Notes: a model not told the origin generated them from the letters alone. A DNA stretch of 64,000 nucleotides from Streptomyces sp. CBMA291 (GCF_014596525.1 NZ_MSJP01000019.1:1-64000); one strand, 5' to 3'. Positions 9,201-24,496 are shown, counted from the stretch's first letter. Program-made: numbers and translations.

Positions 9201-9549
9201 GAGTGGCGTCGGTCCGGCGCCACATGCCGTCGTACCGCGTCCACTTCGCGGTCCCGTAGGAGCGCCGGGTGATCGAGCCGTCCGGGCTGGCGAAGAACTC
9301 CGTGTCCTCCAGGCGGCGGTCGAGGATCTCGATGACCTTGCCCGTCCTGGCCGCCTCGTCGAAGGCGGCCTCCTCGAGCAGGGCCGACGGCGTCGCCGAC
9401 GCTTCCGTCCCCGCCTTCACGGCGGGGGGCGCGGACGGGGCCGCGGGAAGGGCCGGCAGGGCGACGGCCCCGGAGACCGGGAGGGCCACCGTCATGGCGA
9501 TCGCGGCGGCCAGTGCCTTGGACCCGCGTCTGAATCTGTTGGTGCTCAT
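6229..9549 (-). CDS. Large secreted DNRLRE-like/FG-GAP protein
   Basis: A 1106-residue exported protein. I chose the ATG at 9549 (MSTNRFRRGSKALAAAIAMT) because a signal peptide begins there and GAAAGG precedes it; the frame is open 44 codons further. Order: signal peptide to about 30; a beta-sandwich region to about 480 with the DNRLRE-type pattern seen in WapA-like proteins (FTGEAVRAFVQQAADGGWGT, FGLRAPAGYSGNH, NNPVLEVNY); an Ig-like part; then FG-GAP repeats from about 750 (DLNGDGFSDFVATDPDGKLW, GDVTGDSYADLVARDPSDGK) to the C-terminus. It is divergent from the RHS toxin gene across a 405-bp gap. In single-chain WapA-type toxins such an N-terminal region precedes the RHS part, so the two proteins may cooperate (inference). 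Confidence 0.75.
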   Translation of the reverse strand: MSTNRFRRGSKALAAAIAMTVALPVSGAVALPALPAAPSAPPAVKAGTEASATPSALLEEAAFDEAARTGKVIEILDRRLEDTEFFASPDGSITRRSYGTAKWTRYDGMWRRTDATLVRHSDGSVGPAASTYEILFSGGGDQPMATMVKGGRKLAFTWPTALPAPVLDGDTATYPSVLPGVDLQLVADVSGFAQHLVIRTPEAAANPALRSIELGMVTEGVTLSEGADKRLLAKDENGEIVFSAPGPKMWEQPTVTADGQGAGGAAKGAARSAAAPAAQPDSAPVSVSIGEGTLTLAPDAGLLASADQFPLVIDPVFSGGSREKWAVVYSATPDAAYPNGSGWNSSNPADEPRVGYNDTGDTASFFAMNTDGLAGATINSATFAVIQTHSYVCSDSTVGPTELWSAGGIGTTPTWRTQSWGSKLASGNFSGGNATFCPGNVGHDFTGEAVRAFVQQAADGGWGTTTFGLRAPAGYSGNHNAYKRFKNNPVLEVNYNYKPVVTSKAAFEGYYVESGDGNVPVACNGRIGNSGISLTAKIQDKDGGKVTGYFSVKNSSGTAVSFSPNSDSITSSGEVSVLVPASKLSNGSYTWTVYATDNENTSSAVTAPCAFTVDRIGPNQPVTVLDADGTKAGEATDKYTARVPQVFQFTNPVSDVAGYCWAMDHPLSTASTPLCPNGTWVDAGTDAKHTAKVTITPFAHPVSTINVVAYDKFGNRSVLAGGDDQVPLTTAKPSYVYETDTNPRDNTYAYDRPGDLNGDGFSDFVATDPDGKLWFYGGNGSLGTPAARQLVGTGGWTGALIAHRGDLKGMSYRDAAPDGYEDFLVRLPDNKLYLYPGNGVGSPWVYTRKELAHPSAGSDWSGLRQMVLPGNIDGKLGNDLITVECIYDGAKNCVNARLLLYSGLAIGGGGQDQTKPFDWANPVVLGTGGWRDLTNLAVGDVTGDSYADLVARDPSDGKLYLYPGCVDDATSCPGSSYKFLPRSVYGTGGWHRRPYLTSPGNTQGTVKNAVIVREPSPDLPEGPDNPRITYNYKQFVPTVGQEAGDFWATTSADATTPVDYVDSSGTWTSRTCPTGCLLIYPGTATSHGAPRLVGTAGWDTTITGIY

Positions 9550-9954
9550 GCGCTGATGCCTTTCCGAGGTTTCGGCATTCCTCAGATGTTCGGGAAAGAA
9601 TCCGTTCCTCTGGGCGGGGACTCTAACCCGACGCTCTGACATTCCGATACGTCGGACCTCCACAAAGTTCTTCACCTGCACACAGGCCCTCCATAACCAT
9701 CCTCAATCGGAGTCATGCACTCCGAAGTAACCGCTTCCATCGCATCCCCATCACGTAGCTTTTGCCCCAACTCGACCCATAAACAGCCTACTGAGGCGCT
9801 TGATGCGGCTTGCCAAGATCACGTACGAAAGATGACCCTCCGACCTGACAAACTGGAGGGTCAGCTACCGATTGTGCTTGCCAGCTCCCTCTCACCTCGT
9901 GTTGGATTCGCCCGATCATTGACTTTTCACGCACAACCGGGGTGGGGATCTCGA
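9550..9954. other. Divergent intergenic region between FG-GAP and RHS genes
   Basis: This 405-bp stretch is visibly richer in A and T than its surroundings and should hold both promoters. I see no clear -35/-10 pair. It contains a 6-bp inverted repeat around 9708-9724 (CGGAGT..ACTCCG) and a 9-bp one at 9833-9863. A reading frame in line with the RHS gene runs through from 9715, but its product looks unlike a protein and precedes the signal peptide. Confidence 0.6.
9833..9863 (+). promoter_or_regulatory. Inverted repeat in the RHS leader
   Basis: TGACCCTCC at 9833-9841 pairs perfectly with GGAGGGTCA at 9855-9863 around a 13-nt loop, ending 91 bp before the RHS start. It could be an operator or a leader hairpin; the sequence alone does not decide. 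Confidence 0.4.
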
Positions 9955-16592
<6,638 letters not shown>

Positions 16593-16593
<1 letters not shown>

Positions 16594-16841
16594 TGGATGA
16601 ATCGACGGCCCTCGCAATGGCCGAGCAGTTCCTGCGAGAAAACTATTCCGAGGGCGACCCGGAGATGGCGATCGACTACCAGAACGTGCGCTGCGATGAG
16701 AGCCATCTCATCGCGCCGTACAACTCGGTCGAGTATCTCGAGTCACGCGACGAGATGAAGCGTCTACTGGGCCTCTGGCCGATCAAGGTGAGCCTGGCGA
16801 CCGGCGAAGCCCGCTTCAGCGGGCTGGAGGAATACCTGTAG
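16593..16841 (+). CDS. Probable immunity protein (Imm35/YrhB-like)
   Basis: An 82-residue soluble acidic protein whose ATG overlaps the toxin stop codon by one base (TGATG), so translation is coupled. The order of features fits the Imm35/YrhB family: an N-terminal helix with AMAEQFLRENY, a strand ending in IAPYNSVEYLESRD, and a C-terminal strand pair LWPIKVSLATGEARFSGLEE, comparable to the usual 'pivVd..tG' end. Position directly behind a toxin tip is the strongest argument. It would bind and neutralise the papain-fold domain before export. Base composition is lower in GC than the chromosomal neighbours, like the toxin tip. The family assignment is from pattern memory only. Confidence 0.7.
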
Positions 16842-16923
16842 CGAGGAGCAGTCGGACGGCATTTCCGCGGATTCGTCGCGAAACGATCCGCGTCACGCCA
16901 AACGGATCCCTGGTCCTCCTCGC

Positions 16924-16959
16924 CGAAACGGTCCGCTGGTTTACCGGCGGACCGTTTCG
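16924..16959. terminator. Bidirectional terminator between immunity gene and TetR gene
   Basis: A perfect 13-bp stem (16924-16936 with 16947-16959) and 10-nt loop lie between convergent genes, followed by CCTTTTCC on the plus strand. Confidence 0.8.
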
Positions 16960-16974
16960 CCTTTTCCGACCCGC

Positions 16975-17559
16975 CTACCCCAGCGCCCCGAACGCCCCGT
17001 CCGCCAGCCTCCGCAGCAGTTCCTCCAGGGGGCGGCGGCCCACCGTCGCCAGGTGGGGGGTGGAGTTCAGGAGGCCGAAGACCGCGTGGACGGCGGTGCG
17101 GGCCTCGCTTTCGGAGGTGGCGGGGTAGAGGGCGCGGACGACCTCCACCCACAGTTCGACGTACTGGCGCTGGAGCTGGCGGACCTTCTTGCGGTCCTCG
17201 TCCTTGAGGCGGTCGAGTTCGCGGTCGTGGAGGGTGATCAGGGGGCGGTCGTCGAGGGCGAAGTCGATGTGGCCGTCGATGAGGGCGCCGAGGAGGGCGC
17301 GGGGGTCGCCGGGGTGTTCCGCCGCGCGCAGCCTGCCGCCGGAGAGGAGGCGTTCGCTGATGCCGACCAGCAGTTCCGCGAGCATCGCGTCCTTGCCCGC
17401 GAAGTGGCGGTAGAGCCCGGGGCCGCTGATGCCGACCGCCGCCCCGATCTCGTCGACGCCCACGCCGTGGAAGCCGCGCTCGGCGAAGAGCCGGGCGGCT
17501 TCCTTGAGGATCTGTTCGCGGCGGGTCGGCGCGTCGGTGCGGGTGGAGCCAGTGGTCAT
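16975..17559 (-). CDS. TetR-family repressor of the acyl-CoA carboxylase operon
   Basis: A 194-residue regulator. The N-terminal HTH is clear (TRREQILKEAARLFAERGFH, then GVGVDEIGAAVGISGPGLYRH), followed by the all-helical ligand-binding part (LAELLVGISERLLSGGRLRA and onward). It is divergent from the carboxylase beta gene, and two related palindromes lie between them, so it very probably represses both itself and the operon, with an acyl-CoA as likely ligand (inference). Start choice: ATG 17559 has GAAAG four bases upstream; ATG 17577, six codons earlier, is also in frame and would be nearly leaderless. Confidence 0.85.
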   Translation of the reverse strand: MTTGSTRTDAPTRREQILKEAARLFAERGFHGVGVDEIGAAVGISGPGLYRHFAGKDAMLAELLVGISERLLSGGRLRAAEHPGDPRALLGALIDGHIDFALDDRPLITLHDRELDRLKDEDRKKVRQLQRQYVELWVEVVRALYPATSESEARTAVHAVFGLLNSTPHLATVGRRPLEELLRRLADGAFGALG

Positions 17560-17581
17560 GCTTTCGATTGTAGACATCTCC

Positions 17582-17626
17582 GTTAGCGGTCGTTAACCTA
17601 GTCTCCGTACGTTAACGCTCATTAAC
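17582..17626. promoter_or_regulatory. Paired operator palindromes for the TetR regulator
   Basis: GTTAGCGGTCGTTAAC (17582-17597) and GTTAACGCTCATTAAC (17611-17626) are 16-bp inverted repeats whose starts are 29 bp apart. The reverse complement of the first matches the second at 12 of 16 positions. They sit between the divergent regulator and carboxylase genes. Confidence 0.7.
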
Positions 17627-17647
17627 CGAGCAAAGGGGCTCGTAGGG

Positions 17648-19255
17648 ATGCAGCAGGCACCTGTGCTGTCGAGTGCGGCGGACCCCGCCTCACCGGCCTG
17701 GCGGGCGAACGAGGCGGCGCACCACGAGCTGGCGGCGGCCCTGCGCGCCAAGCTCGCCGCCGTCGCCCTCGGCGGCGGCGAGAAGTCGCGGGCCCGGCAC
17801 ACCGCGCGCGGCAAACTGCTGCCGCGCGACCGGGTGGACACCCTCCTCGACCCGGGCTCGCCCTTCCTGGAGCTGGCCCCGCTCGCGGCGAACGGGATGT
17901 ACGGCGACCAGGCTCCGGCCGCCGGGGTCATCGCGGGCGTCGGCCGGGTCTCGGGCCGCGAGTGCGTGATCGTCGCCAACGACGCGACCGTCAAGGGCGG
18001 CACGTACTACCCGATGACGGTGAAGAAGCACCTGCGGGCCCAGGAGGTGGCCCTGGAGAACCGGCTGCCCTGTCTCTACCTGGTGGACTCGGGCGGCGCG
18101 TTCCTGCCGATGCAGGACGAGGTCTTCCCCGACCGGGAGCACTTCGGCCGGATCTTCTACAACCAGGCGCGGATGTCCGGCGCGGGCATCCCGCAGATCG
18201 CCGCCGTCCTCGGCTCGTGCACGGCGGGCGGCGCCTACGTGCCCGCGATGAGCGACGAGGCCGTGATCGTACGGAACCAGGGGACGATCTTCCTCGGCGG
18301 GCCGCCGCTGGTGAAGGCGGCGACCGGCGAGGTCGTCACGGCGGAGGAGCTGGGCGGCGGCGAGGTCCACTCGCGGATCTCCGGCGTCACCGACCACCTC
18401 GCCGAGGACGACGCGCACGCGCTGCGGATCGTCCGGAACATCGTCGCGACGCTCCCCGTGCGCGGCCCGCTGCCCTGGTCGGTCGAGCCGGTCGAGGAGC
18501 CGAAGGTCGACCCGGCGGGGCTCTACGGGGCGGTGCCGGTGGACTCCCGCACCCCGTACGACGTGCGCGAGGTGATCGCGCGGGTGGTGGACGGCTCCCG
18601 CTTCCAGGAGTTCAAGTCCGAGTACGGGCAGACGCTGGTCACCGGCTTCGCGCGGATCCACGGGCACCCGGTCGGCATCGTCGCCAACAACGGCATCCTG
18701 TTCGCCGAGTCCGCCCAGAAGGGCGCCCACTTCATCGAGCTGTGCGACCAGCGCGGCATCCCGCTGGTGTTCCTCCAGAACATCACCGGCTTCATGGTCG
18801 GCAAGGCGTACGAGCACGGCGGCATCGCCAAGCACGGCGCGAAGATGGTGACGGCCGTCGCCACCACCCGGGTCCCGAAGCTGACCGTGGTCGTCGGCGG
18901 TTCGTACGGCGCGGGCAACTACTCGATGTGCGGCCGGGCCTACTCCCCCCGCTTCCTGTGGATGTGGCCCAACGCCAAGATCTCCGTCATGGGCGGCGAG
19001 CAGGCCGCATCCGTCCTCGCCACCGTCAAGCGCGACCAGCTCGGCGACGCGTGGAGCGCCGAGGAGGAAGAGGCGTTCAAGGCCCCGATCCGCGAGCAGT
19101 ACGAGACCCAGGGCAGCGCCTACTACGCGAGCGCCCGGCTGTGGGACGACGGCGTGATCGACCCGATGGAGACCCGGCAGGTGCTGGGCCTCGCCCTGAC
19201 CGCCTGTGCCAACGCGCCGCTGGGGGACCCCCAGTTCGGCGTCTTCCGGATGTGA
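17648..19255 (+). CDS. Acyl-CoA carboxylase, carboxyltransferase (beta) subunit
   Basis: Transfers carboxyl from carboxybiotin to an acyl-CoA; with HMG-CoA lyase and acyl-CoA dehydrogenase downstream, the likely substrate is 3-methylcrotonyl-CoA of leucine breakdown. The 535 residues show both crotonase-like halves: [60 protein letters not shown] in the first, and [60 protein letters not shown] in the second. The ATG at 17648 follows GTAGGG. It is the first gene of a five-cistron-like run (spacings 14, 67 and 8 bp to the next genes) and lies behind the paired palindromes, so it should be induced when the TetR protein is released. Confidence 0.93.
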   Translation: MQQAPVLSSAADPASPAWRANEAAHHELAAALRAKLAAVALGGGEKSRARHTARGKLLPRDRVDTLLDPGSPFLELAPLAANGMYGDQAPAAGVIAGVGRVSGRECVIVANDATVKGGTYYPMTVKKHLRAQEVALENRLPCLYLVDSGGAFLPMQDEVFPDREHFGRIFYNQARMSGAGIPQIAAVLGSCTAGGAYVPAMSDEAVIVRNQGTIFLGGPPLVKAATGEVVTAEELGGGEVHSRISGVTDHLAEDDAHALRIVRNIVATLPVRGPLPWSVEPVEEPKVDPAGLYGAVPVDSRTPYDVREVIARVVDGSRFQEFKSEYGQTLVTGFARIHGHPVGIVANNGILFAESAQKGAHFIELCDQRGIPLVFLQNITGFMVGKAYEHGGIAKHGAKMVTAVATTRVPKLTVVVGGSYGAGNYSMCGRAYSPRFLWMWPNAKISVMGGEQAASVLATVKRDQLGDAWSAEEEEAFKAPIREQYETQGSAYYASARLWDDGVIDPMETRQVLGLALTACANAPLGDPQFGVFRM

Positions 19256-19269
19256 GGGGTTCACCGCAG

Positions 19270-21207
19270 ATGCGAGGCATGTTCGACACGGTCCTGGTGG
19301 CCAACCGGGGCGAGATCGCCGTCCGGGTGCTGCGCACCCTGCGCGCGGCGGGCATCCGCTCGGTGGCCGTCCACAGCGACGCGGACGCCGACGCCCGGCA
19401 CGTACGGGAGGCGGACACGGCGGTACGGATCGGCCCGCCGGCCGCCGCCGAGTCCTATCTCTCCGTGCCCGCGCTCCTCGAAGCGGCCCGCCGCACCGGG
19501 GCGCAGGCCGTCCACCCCGGCTACGGCTTCCTCGCGGAGAACGCGGAGTTCGCACGGGCCTGCGCGGAGGCGGGGCTCGTCTTCATCGGGCCGTCCGCCG
19601 AGGCGATCTCCCTGATGGGCGACAAGATCCGCGCCAAGGAGACCGTACGGGCGGCGGGCGTGCCCGTGGTGCCGGGCGCCGCCGATCCCGAGCTGGCCGA
19701 GGCCGCCCGCGCGCTCGGCGCCCCCGTGCTGCTCAAGCCGAGCGCGGGCGGCGGCGGCAAGGGCATGCGCCTGGTGCGGGACCTGTCGGTCCTGGACGAG
19801 GAGATCGCCGCGGCCCGCCGGGAGGCCCGTTCCTCCTTCGGCGACGACACGCTGCTCGTGGAGCGGTGGATCGACCGGCCCCGGCACATCGAGATCCAGA
19901 TCCTGGCGGACGCCCACGGGAACGTGCTCCACCTCGGCGAGCGCGAGTGCTCGCTCCAGCGGCGCCACCAGAAGATCATCGAGGAGGCGCCCAGCGTCCT
20001 GCTCACCCCCGAGGTCCGGGCGTCGATGGGCGCGGCGGCGGTGGAGGCGGCCCGGTCCTGCGGCTATGTGGGCGCGGGCACGGTCGAGTTCATCGTGCCG
20101 GGCACCGACCCCTCCGCGTACTACTTCATGGAGATGAACACCCGGCTCCAGGTCGAGCACCCGGTGACGGAGCTGGTCACGGGCCTGGACCTGGTGGAGT
20201 GGCAGCTGCGGGTGGCGGCGGGCGAGCCGCTGCCCTTCCGGCAGGAGGACATCAGGCTGGACGGCTGGGCGATCGAGGCGCGGCTCTGCGCCGAGGACCC
20301 GGCGCGCGGCTTCCTCCCCTCCGGCGGCACGGTCCTCGCACTGCGCGAGCCGGAGGGCGACGGGGTGCGGACGGACTCCGGGCTCTCCCAGGGCACGGAG
20401 GTGTCCTCGCTCTACGACCCGATGCTGTCGAAGGTGATCGTGCACGCCCCCGACCGCCCGACGGCGCTCCGTCGGCTCCGGGCGGCCCTGGCGGACACGG
20501 TGACGCTGGGCGTGCCGACGAACGCGGGCTTCCTGCGCAGGCTCCTCGCCCACGAGGACGTGGTCGCGGGCGCCCTGGACACGGGTCTGGTGGAGCGGGA
20601 GGCGGCCGGTCTCGTACCGGAGGACGTGCCCGCCGAGGTGTACGCGGCGGCGGCGGCCGTCCGGCTGGCGGAGCTGGCCCCGGCGGGCGGCGGCTGGACG
20701 GACCCGTTCTCGGTGCCGAGCGGCTGGCGGCTCGGCGGCGCCCCCGCGCCGCTCCCCTTCCCGCTGCGGGTGGCGGGCCGGGAGCCGGTCGCGGCCTTCG
20801 CGCCCGAGGGCGCCCGGGTGACCGACGGCTCGGTGACGGTGACGGTCGACGGGATCGTCCACCACTTCCACCGGGCCGGGAACTGGCTGGGCCGGGAGGG
20901 CGACTCCTGGCACGTCCTGGACCACGACCCGGTCGCCGAGGCCCTGTCGGGCGCCCGGCACGGCGGCGCCGACACCCTCGCCGCGCCCATGCCCGGCACC
21001 GTGACCGTGGTGAAGGTGGCGGTCGGCGACGAGGTCGCGGCGGGGCAGAGCCTGCTGGTCGTCGAGGCGATGAAGATGGAGCACGTCATCTCCGCCCCGC
21101 ACGCCGGGACCGTCACCGAACTGGACGTCACGCCCGGCACGACCGTCGCCATGGACCAGATCCTGGCCGTGGTGACCCCCCGCGAGGAGAAGGAGGAGGG
21201 CGCGTGA
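19270..21207 (+). CDS. Acyl-CoA carboxylase alpha subunit (biotin carboxylase plus BCCP)
   Basis: ATP-dependent carboxylation of its own biotin, partner of the beta subunit just upstream. In 645 residues: biotin carboxylase N-domain ([20 protein letters not shown]), ATP-grasp with the glycine loop [16 protein letters not shown] and [20 protein letters not shown], a BC C-domain ([19 protein letters not shown]), a linker, and a C-terminal biotinyl domain with EAMKM, Lys 602 being the biotin site. I chose ATG 19270 because GAGGGG lies ten bases upstream; the in-frame ATG at 19279 would lack spacing. It forms a methylcrotonyl-CoA-type carboxylase with its neighbour; a broader acyl-CoA range cannot be excluded. 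Confidence 0.93.
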   Translation: MRGMFDTVLVANRGEIAVRVLRTLRAAGIRSVAVHSDADADARHVREADTAVRIGPPAAAESYLSVPALLEAARRTGAQAVHPGYGFLAENAEFARACAEAGLVFIGPSAEAISLMGDKIRAKETVRAAGVPVVPGAADPELAEAARALGAPVLLKPSAGGGGKGMRLVRDLSVLDEEIAAARREARSSFGDDTLLVERWIDRPRHIEIQILADAHGNVLHLGERECSLQRRHQKIIEEAPSVLLTPEVRASMGAAAVEAARSCGYVGAGTVEFIVPGTDPSAYYFMEMNTRLQVEHPVTELVTGLDLVEWQLRVAAGEPLPFRQEDIRLDGWAIEARLCAEDPARGFLPSGGTVLALREPEGDGVRTDSGLSQGTEVSSLYDPMLSKVIVHAPDRPTALRRLRAALADTVTLGVPTNAGFLRRLLAHEDVVAGALDTGLVEREAAGLVPEDVPAEVYAAAAAVRLAELAPAGGGWTDPFSVPSGWRLGGAPAPLPFPLRVAGREPVAAFAPEGARVTDGSVTVTVDGIVHHFHRAGNWLGREGDSWHVLDHDPVAEALSGARHGGADTLAAPMPGTVTVVKVAVGDEVAAGQSLLVVEAMKMEHVISAPHAGTVTELDVTPGTTVAMDQILAVVTPREEKEEGA

Positions 21208-21284
21208 GCCCCGTACCGCCGGTGAAGGGAGAGGGCCGCGTGAGTCCCCTGCCGTTCGTGAAGGGAGCGGGCGCGTGAGCCCCG
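21203..21284 (+). repeat. 35/36-bp tandem repeat carrying RBS and start codon
   Basis: GTGAG(C/T)CCC recurs at 21204, 21240 and 21275, each of the last two preceded by GTGAAGGGAG. Two full units and part of a third lie between the alpha-subunit stop and the lyase start, so the translation start region is duplicated. Confidence 0.8.
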
Positions 21285-22210
21285 TACTGCCCATGACCGT
21301 GCGGGATCCGGCGCTTCCGGCCCGGGTCCGGATCCACGAGGTCGGCGCCCGGGACGGGCTCCAGAACGAGAAGACGCCCGTCCCGACCGAGGTGAAGGCC
21401 GAGTTCGTGCGCCGGCTCGCCGCCGCCGGGCTCGGCACGATCGAGGCGACGAGCTTCGTGCACCCCCGGTGGGTCCCGCAGCTCGCGGACGCCGAGGAGC
21501 TGTACCCGCTCGTCCGCGAGCTGCCCGTACGCCTTCCGGTGCTCGTGCCGAACGAGCGCGGGCTCGACCGGGCGCTCACCCTCGGCGCCCGGGAGGTCGC
21601 CGTCTTCGCCTCCGCCACCGAGTCCTTCGCCCAGGCCAATCTGAACCGGAGCGTGGACGAGGCCCTGGCCATGTTCGCGCCGACCGTGACCCGGGCCGTC
21701 GAGTCGGGGCTGCGGGTGCGCGGCTATCTGTCGATGTGCTTCGGCGACCCCTGGGAGGGGGCCGTCCCGGTGGAGCAGGTCGTCCGGGTGACGAAGGCGC
21801 TCGCCGAGATGGGCTGCGACGAACTGAGCCTCGGCGACACCATCGGCGTCGCCACCCCGGGCCATGTCACGGCGCTCCTGACCGCCCTCAACGAGGCGGG
21901 GGTGCCCACCTCCCGGCTGGCCGTGCACTTCCACGACACCTACGGACAGGCCCTGTCCAACACCCTGGCCGCGCTGCGCCACGGGGTGACCACGGTCGAC
22001 GCCAGCGCGGGGGGCCTCGGCGGCTGCCCGTACGCGAAGAGCGCGACCGGCAATCTCGCCACCGAGGACCTCGTGTGGATGCTCGACGGTCTCGGCATCG
22101 AGACCGGGGTCGACCTGGCCGCCCTCACCGCCACCAGCGTGTGGATGGCGGAACGGCTCGGCCGGCCCAGCCCCTCCCGTACCGTCCGCGCCCTCTCCCA
22201 CAAGGAGTGA
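21275..22210 (+). CDS. Hydroxymethylglutaryl-CoA lyase
   Basis: Cleaves HMG-CoA to acetyl-CoA and acetoacetate, the last step of leucine breakdown. The 311-residue TIM barrel shows VRIHEVGARDGLQNEKTPVP with the metal/substrate Asp-Gly-Leu-Gln, NERGLDRALTLGAREVAVFA, LAVHFHDTYGQALSNTLAAL with the metal histidines, and the family signature ASAGGLGGCPYAKSATGNLA with the flexible-loop cysteine. The GTG at 21275 lies 7 bp behind GGAG; an in-frame ATG at 21293 is a weaker alternative. No enoyl-CoA hydratase (methylglutaconyl-CoA hydratase) is encoded here, so that step must come from elsewhere in the genome. Confidence 0.93.
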   Translation: MSPVLPMTVRDPALPARVRIHEVGARDGLQNEKTPVPTEVKAEFVRRLAAAGLGTIEATSFVHPRWVPQLADAEELYPLVRELPVRLPVLVPNERGLDRALTLGAREVAVFASATESFAQANLNRSVDEALAMFAPTVTRAVESGLRVRGYLSMCFGDPWEGAVPVEQVVRVTKALAEMGCDELSLGDTIGVATPGHVTALLTALNEAGVPTSRLAVHFHDTYGQALSNTLAALRHGVTTVDASAGGLGGCPYAKSATGNLATEDLVWMLDGLGIETGVDLAALTATSVWMAERLGRPSPSRTVRALSHKE

Positions 22211-22218
22211 CGTTCCGC

Positions 22219-23379
22219 ATGTCCCTGGACCACCGGCTCTCCGCCGAGCACGAGGAACTCCGCCGTACCGTCGAGGCGTTCGCGCACGACGTGGTCGCGC
22301 CGAAGATCGGCGACTACTACGAGCGGCACGAGTTCCCGTACGAGATCGTCCGCGAGATGGGCCGCATGGGCCTCTTCGGGCTGCCGTTCCCCGAGGAGTA
22401 CGGCGGCATGGGCGGCGACTACCTGGCGCTCGGCATCGCCCTTGAGGAGCTGGCCCGGGTCGACTCCTCGGTGGCGATCACCCTGGAGGCGGGCGTCTCC
22501 CTGGGCGCGATGCCGCTGCACCTGTTCGGCACGGAGGAGCAGAAGCGGGAGTGGCTGCCGAGGCTCTGCGCCGGCGAGCTGCTCGGCGCCTTCGGCCTGA
22601 CCGAGCCGGGCGCGGGCTCGGACGCGGGCGGCACCCGGACGACGGCGGTCCGCGACGGCGACGACTGGGTGATCAACGGCTCGAAGTGCTTCATCACCAA
22701 CTCCGGTACGGACATCACGGGTCTGGTGACGGTCACGGCCGTCACCGGCCGCAAGCCGGACGGGCGCCCCCTGATCTCCTCGATCATCGTCCCTTCGGGC
22801 ACGCCCGGCTTCACCGTCGCCGCGCCCTACTCCAAGGTCGGCTGGAACGCCTCGGACACCCGTGAGCTGTCCTTCGCCGACGTCCGGGTCCCGGCGGCGA
22901 ACCTGCTCGGTCAGGAGGGCCGGGGGTACGCGCAGTTCCTGCGGATCCTCGACGAGGGCCGGGTGGCCATCGCGGCGCTCGCGACCGGGCTCGCGCAGGG
23001 CTGTGTCGACGAGTCGGTGAAGTACGCGAAGGAGCGGCACGCCTTCGGGCGTCCGATCGGCGACAACCAGGCCATCCAGTTCAAGATCGCCGACATGGAG
23101 ACCCGGGCGCACATGGCCCGGATCGGCTGGCGGGACGCGGCCTCGCGGCTGGTGCACGGGGAGCCGTTCAAGAAGGAGGCGGCGATCGCGAAGCTGTACT
23201 CCTCCACGGTCGCGGTGGACAACGCGCGCGAGGCGACGCAGATCCACGGCGGCTACGGCTTCATGAACGAGTACCCGGTGGCCCGGATGTGGCGGGACTC
23301 GAAGATCCTGGAGATCGGCGAGGGCACCAGCGAGGTGCAGCGGATGCTGATCGCACGGGAGTTGGGGCTCCAGGCCTGA
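22219..23379 (+). CDS. acdH: Acyl-CoA dehydrogenase of branched-chain acyl-CoA catabolism
   Basis: The 386-residue FAD enzyme closes the operon and would oxidise isovaleryl-, isobutyryl- or related short acyl-CoA. Seen: FGLTEPGAGSDAGGTRTTAV, SGTDITGLVTVTAVTGRKPD, ERHAFGRPIGDNQAIQFKIA, QIHGGYGFMNEYPVARMWRD. Glu 368 in IGEGTSEVQRML occupies the medium-/short-chain catalytic position, unlike the dehydrogenase at 1256. ATG 22219 follows AAGGAG in the end of the lyase gene. The symbol is by resemblance in position and sequence to the streptomycete AcdH that serves valine, isoleucine and leucine catabolism; substrate choice is not provable from sequence. Confidence 0.88.
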   Translation: MSLDHRLSAEHEELRRTVEAFAHDVVAPKIGDYYERHEFPYEIVREMGRMGLFGLPFPEEYGGMGGDYLALGIALEELARVDSSVAITLEAGVSLGAMPLHLFGTEEQKREWLPRLCAGELLGAFGLTEPGAGSDAGGTRTTAVRDGDDWVINGSKCFITNSGTDITGLVTVTAVTGRKPDGRPLISSIIVPSGTPGFTVAAPYSKVGWNASDTRELSFADVRVPAANLLGQEGRGYAQFLRILDEGRVAIAALATGLAQGCVDESVKYAKERHAFGRPIGDNQAIQFKIADMETRAHMARIGWRDAASRLVHGEPFKKEAAIAKLYSSTVAVDNAREATQIHGGYGFMNEYPVARMWRDSKILEIGEGTSEVQRMLIARELGLQA

Positions 23380-23574
23380 GCCTCGCGCGTACGACCCGGC
23401 GGGATCCGTCGCCCCTTGGGGGTGGCGGGTCCCGCTGTCGTTCAGGGGCGGGCCGCTTCGGCGCGGGGCTCTCGGCCGACGGGGCCCTCGGGTGCGGGGC
23501 CCGTCTCCGTGCGCCCCGCCCGCGCTCGGCTCACGGTGGGTCAGAGCACTCCGTCCCACCCTTACGCACGTACG

Positions 23575-23593
23575 TGAGGTTAGGCTAACCTAC
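23575..23593 (+). promoter_or_regulatory. Iron box (DmdR1/IdeR-type) before desF-like gene
   Basis: TGAGGTTAGGCTAACCTAC differs from the palindromic iron-box consensus TTAGGTTAGGCTAACCTAA only near its ends. It lies 55 bp upstream of the start codon at 23648, so transcription should be repressed when iron is plentiful. Confidence 0.85.
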
Positions 23594-23647
23594 CTTTGCC
23601 TCCGCCTCGGAGGGACCCTCGTCCGTACCGCAAAGGTGTCCTCCCCC

Positions 23648-24496
23648 ATGACGCACGCCGAGACCGCGCCCTTCCAGTTCTTCCGCCTCCAGGTGGACCG
23701 GACCCGTCGGCTCGGACCGTCCCTGGTCCGGATCACCTTCGCCGGGGAGGACCTGAAGAACTTCGCCGCCGGTGGCCGCGACCAGTCGCTCTCCCTCTTC
23801 CTGCCGCAGCCCGGCCGGCCGGAGCCCCTCCTGCCCCCGCTGGACAACCCCGACATGTACGCGATCCTCGGCGCCTGGCGCGCGATGCCCGACGACGAGC
23901 GGGCCGTGATGCGCTCGTACACCGTCCGCGAGCAGCGCACCGGGCCCGACGAGATCGACATCGACTTCGCCCTCCACGAGGACGGCGGACCCGCCTGCCG
24001 CTGGGCCGGGCGCGCCGCGTCCGGCGACCGCGTGGTGGTCCTCGGACCGGCGGTCGCCGACAACACCGGCGTCCGCTTCCGGCTGCCGGAGGACGCCGAC
24101 TCGGTGCTGATCTGGGCGGACGAGACGGCCCTCCCCGCCGCCTCGGCGATCCTGGAGTGGCTGCCGGCCGACACCCGCGCGCAGGTCTTCCTCGAAGTGC
24201 CCTACTCCGGCGACCGCGTCGCACCGGCCACCCGGGCGGACGCCACCGTCACCTGGCTGGTCCGCGAGGAGGGCGCCCCCTCCGCCGTCGACGCGGTACG
24301 CGGGACCGAACTGCCCGGCGAGGCGCCGTACGTCTGGATCGCGGGCGAGTCCGGCGCGGTGAAGGCGCTGCGCCGCCACTTCGTCCGGGATCGGGGGCTC
24401 GACCGCCGCCGGGTGACCTTCGTCGGCTACTGGCGCAAGGGCCTCTCCGAGGACGCCCTGCGCGAGGTGCCGGACGAGACCCGGGAAGAGGCGTAG
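23648..24496 (+). CDS. desF: Siderophore-interacting protein (ferric-siderophore reductase type)
   Basis: FAD/NAD(P)H-dependent release of iron from imported ferrioxamine in the cytoplasm. The 282 residues have the two-domain siderophore-interacting (SIP/ViuB) fold: an FAD domain with GRDQSLSLFLPQ and MRSYTVREQR (the RxYT flavin motif), then the SIP NAD-binding domain with DSVLIWADETALPAASAILE, AYVWIAGESG-like PYVWIAGESGAVKALRRHFV and the end VTFVGYWRKG. ATG 23648 follows AAAGGTG. It sits alone behind an iron box, 440 bp before desA. No siderophore-binding lipoprotein gene accompanies it here. Confidence 0.88.
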   Translation: MTHAETAPFQFFRLQVDRTRRLGPSLVRITFAGEDLKNFAAGGRDQSLSLFLPQPGRPEPLLPPLDNPDMYAILGAWRAMPDDERAVMRSYTVREQRTGPDEIDIDFALHEDGGPACRWAGRAASGDRVVVLGPAVADNTGVRFRLPEDADSVLIWADETALPAASAILEWLPADTRAQVFLEVPYSGDRVAPATRADATVTWLVREEGAPSAVDAVRGTELPGEAPYVWIAGESGAVKALRRHFVRDRGLDRRRVTFVGYWRKGLSEDALREVPDETREEA

